In this document: in pieces, positions 63,505-64,000 of the stretch
Layout: the number at the start of each line of letters is the position of its first letter
Numbering within the stretch: the stretch's first letter is position 1
Assembly (NCBI GenBank): GCA_964016985.1
Contig: OZ024825.1
Coordinates: forward strand, 3,779,501-3,843,500
Direction: 5' to 3'
Origin: Anodontia alba
Lineage: Eukaryota; Mollusca; Bivalvia; Lucinida; Lucinidae
DNA: 64,000 bases
Translations under genes and position numbers: made by a program
Notes under the pieces: generated by a model
The model's input: the letters and a program-made list of their open reading frames with translations, nothing else
Database searches by the model: none
What the model was told of the DNA's origin: nothing

Positions 63505-63700
63505 TTTAGCATAGCAACAGATAAGGTGCTTTTTTCACCTGAAAAATGCTGATATCTTTCTTATTTCTCCACGAAAACATATGTTGTGGGTACTCATTAG
63601 AAGCGCCTCGCCGAGGCGCTTCTAATGAGTACCCACAGCATATGTTTTCGTGGAGAAATAAGAAAAATATTATGTGGATACCCCCTATTATCTGTAGATA
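63505..63700. mobile_element. Family B MITE, copy 17
   Basis: Very well preserved: perfect stem around GCGCCTCGCCGAGGCGC; left ATAGCAACAGATAAGG, right TTATCTGTAGATATGC. Confidence 0.93.
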
Positions 63701-63744
63701 TGCTTTAGACAGTTGTAAATGATGATAGAGTTACTTGAGAAATC

Positions 63745-63905
63745 ATAGCTCCATATAAGGCACTTTTAAGACAAAAAGTGTTTGATATTTTTCTTATTTC
63801 TCCACAAAATTGTATGTTGTAGATACTTATTAGAAGTGCCTCATTGAGACATTTCTAATGAACACCCAAAACATATGTGTATTTTCATGGAGAAATGAGG
63901 AGGAA
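63745..63905. mobile_element. Family B MITE, copy 18
   Basis: CATAGCTCCATATAAGG left; stem GTGCCTCATTGAGACAT centre; a further B-type left arm (TCTTATTTCTCC and TTGTGGGTACTCATTAG) begins at 63940 and is cut by the window edge. Confidence 0.8.
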
Positions 63906-64000
63906 AATATCTGTTGTGGGCGGGTAATTAGAAGTGTTTATATCTTTCTTATTTCTCCATATCATGTTGTGGGTACTCATTAGAAATGCCTCATTGAGGC

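Overview
The window looks like nuclear DNA of an invertebrate animal, most likely a bivalve mollusc; no taxonomic search was possible. It is AT-rich, has long introns with GT..AG splice sites, and is packed with short palindromic DNA elements, tRNA-derived SINEs and degraded transposons. The only host genes I can support are two tandem genes on the + strand, both encoding endosomal Qa-SNAREs of the syntaxin-7/12 group.

Gene 1 (1 to 8115) enters from the left edge and shows only its 3' half: the end of one exon (1-22), then exons 1324-1414, 4172-4244, 6587-6669 and the terminal exon 7957-8115. Gene 2 (about 19639 to 46809 or 51476) appears complete: coding exons at 19696, 21593, 23441, 26840, 29477, 34220, 35980 and 39838. 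Two in-phase candidate terminal exons follow, one ending at 46809 and one at 51476. Each encodes a different transmembrane anchor, so gene 2 predicts proteins of 276 or 273 residues. All exon phases join without conflict. The SNARE-motif exons of the two genes have identical sizes (73 and 83 nt), which argues for tandem duplication.

Between and inside the genes nearly everything recognisable is repetitive. The labels A, B, B2, C, D and so on are mine. Family A (about 280 bp, 17 copies) clusters at 4.3-13.8 kb and 55.9-62.4 kb. Family B (about 190 bp) is spread over 18-64 kb. A and B have different termini but a related hairpin core. Family C is a separate short hairpin carried by elements with several different ends. 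SINE J (about 305 bp, tRNA-like head, ACAAACAAAC tail) has several copies with clear target duplications, some inside hairpins or another SINE. There are also diverged tandem arrays (2.2-3.2, 23.7-25.4, 38.4-39.3, 40.2-41.0, 48.8-50.3 kb) and two minisatellites (40 bp and 42 bp units, 59.0-60.1 kb). Coding remnants of transposons are a reverse transcriptase C-terminus (1475-2158), a Tc1/mariner transposase C-terminus (15860-16269) and a frameshifted non-LTR reverse transcriptase tail (19062-19260).

The most interesting points are the paired terminal exons of gene 2, the resemblance of one of them to the last exon of gene 1, the extra luminal tail of gene 1, and the hairpin cores shared between elements with unrelated ends. 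No operons, CRISPR arrays, rRNA or free-standing tRNA genes were seen. Stretches with nothing recognisable are listed as such.
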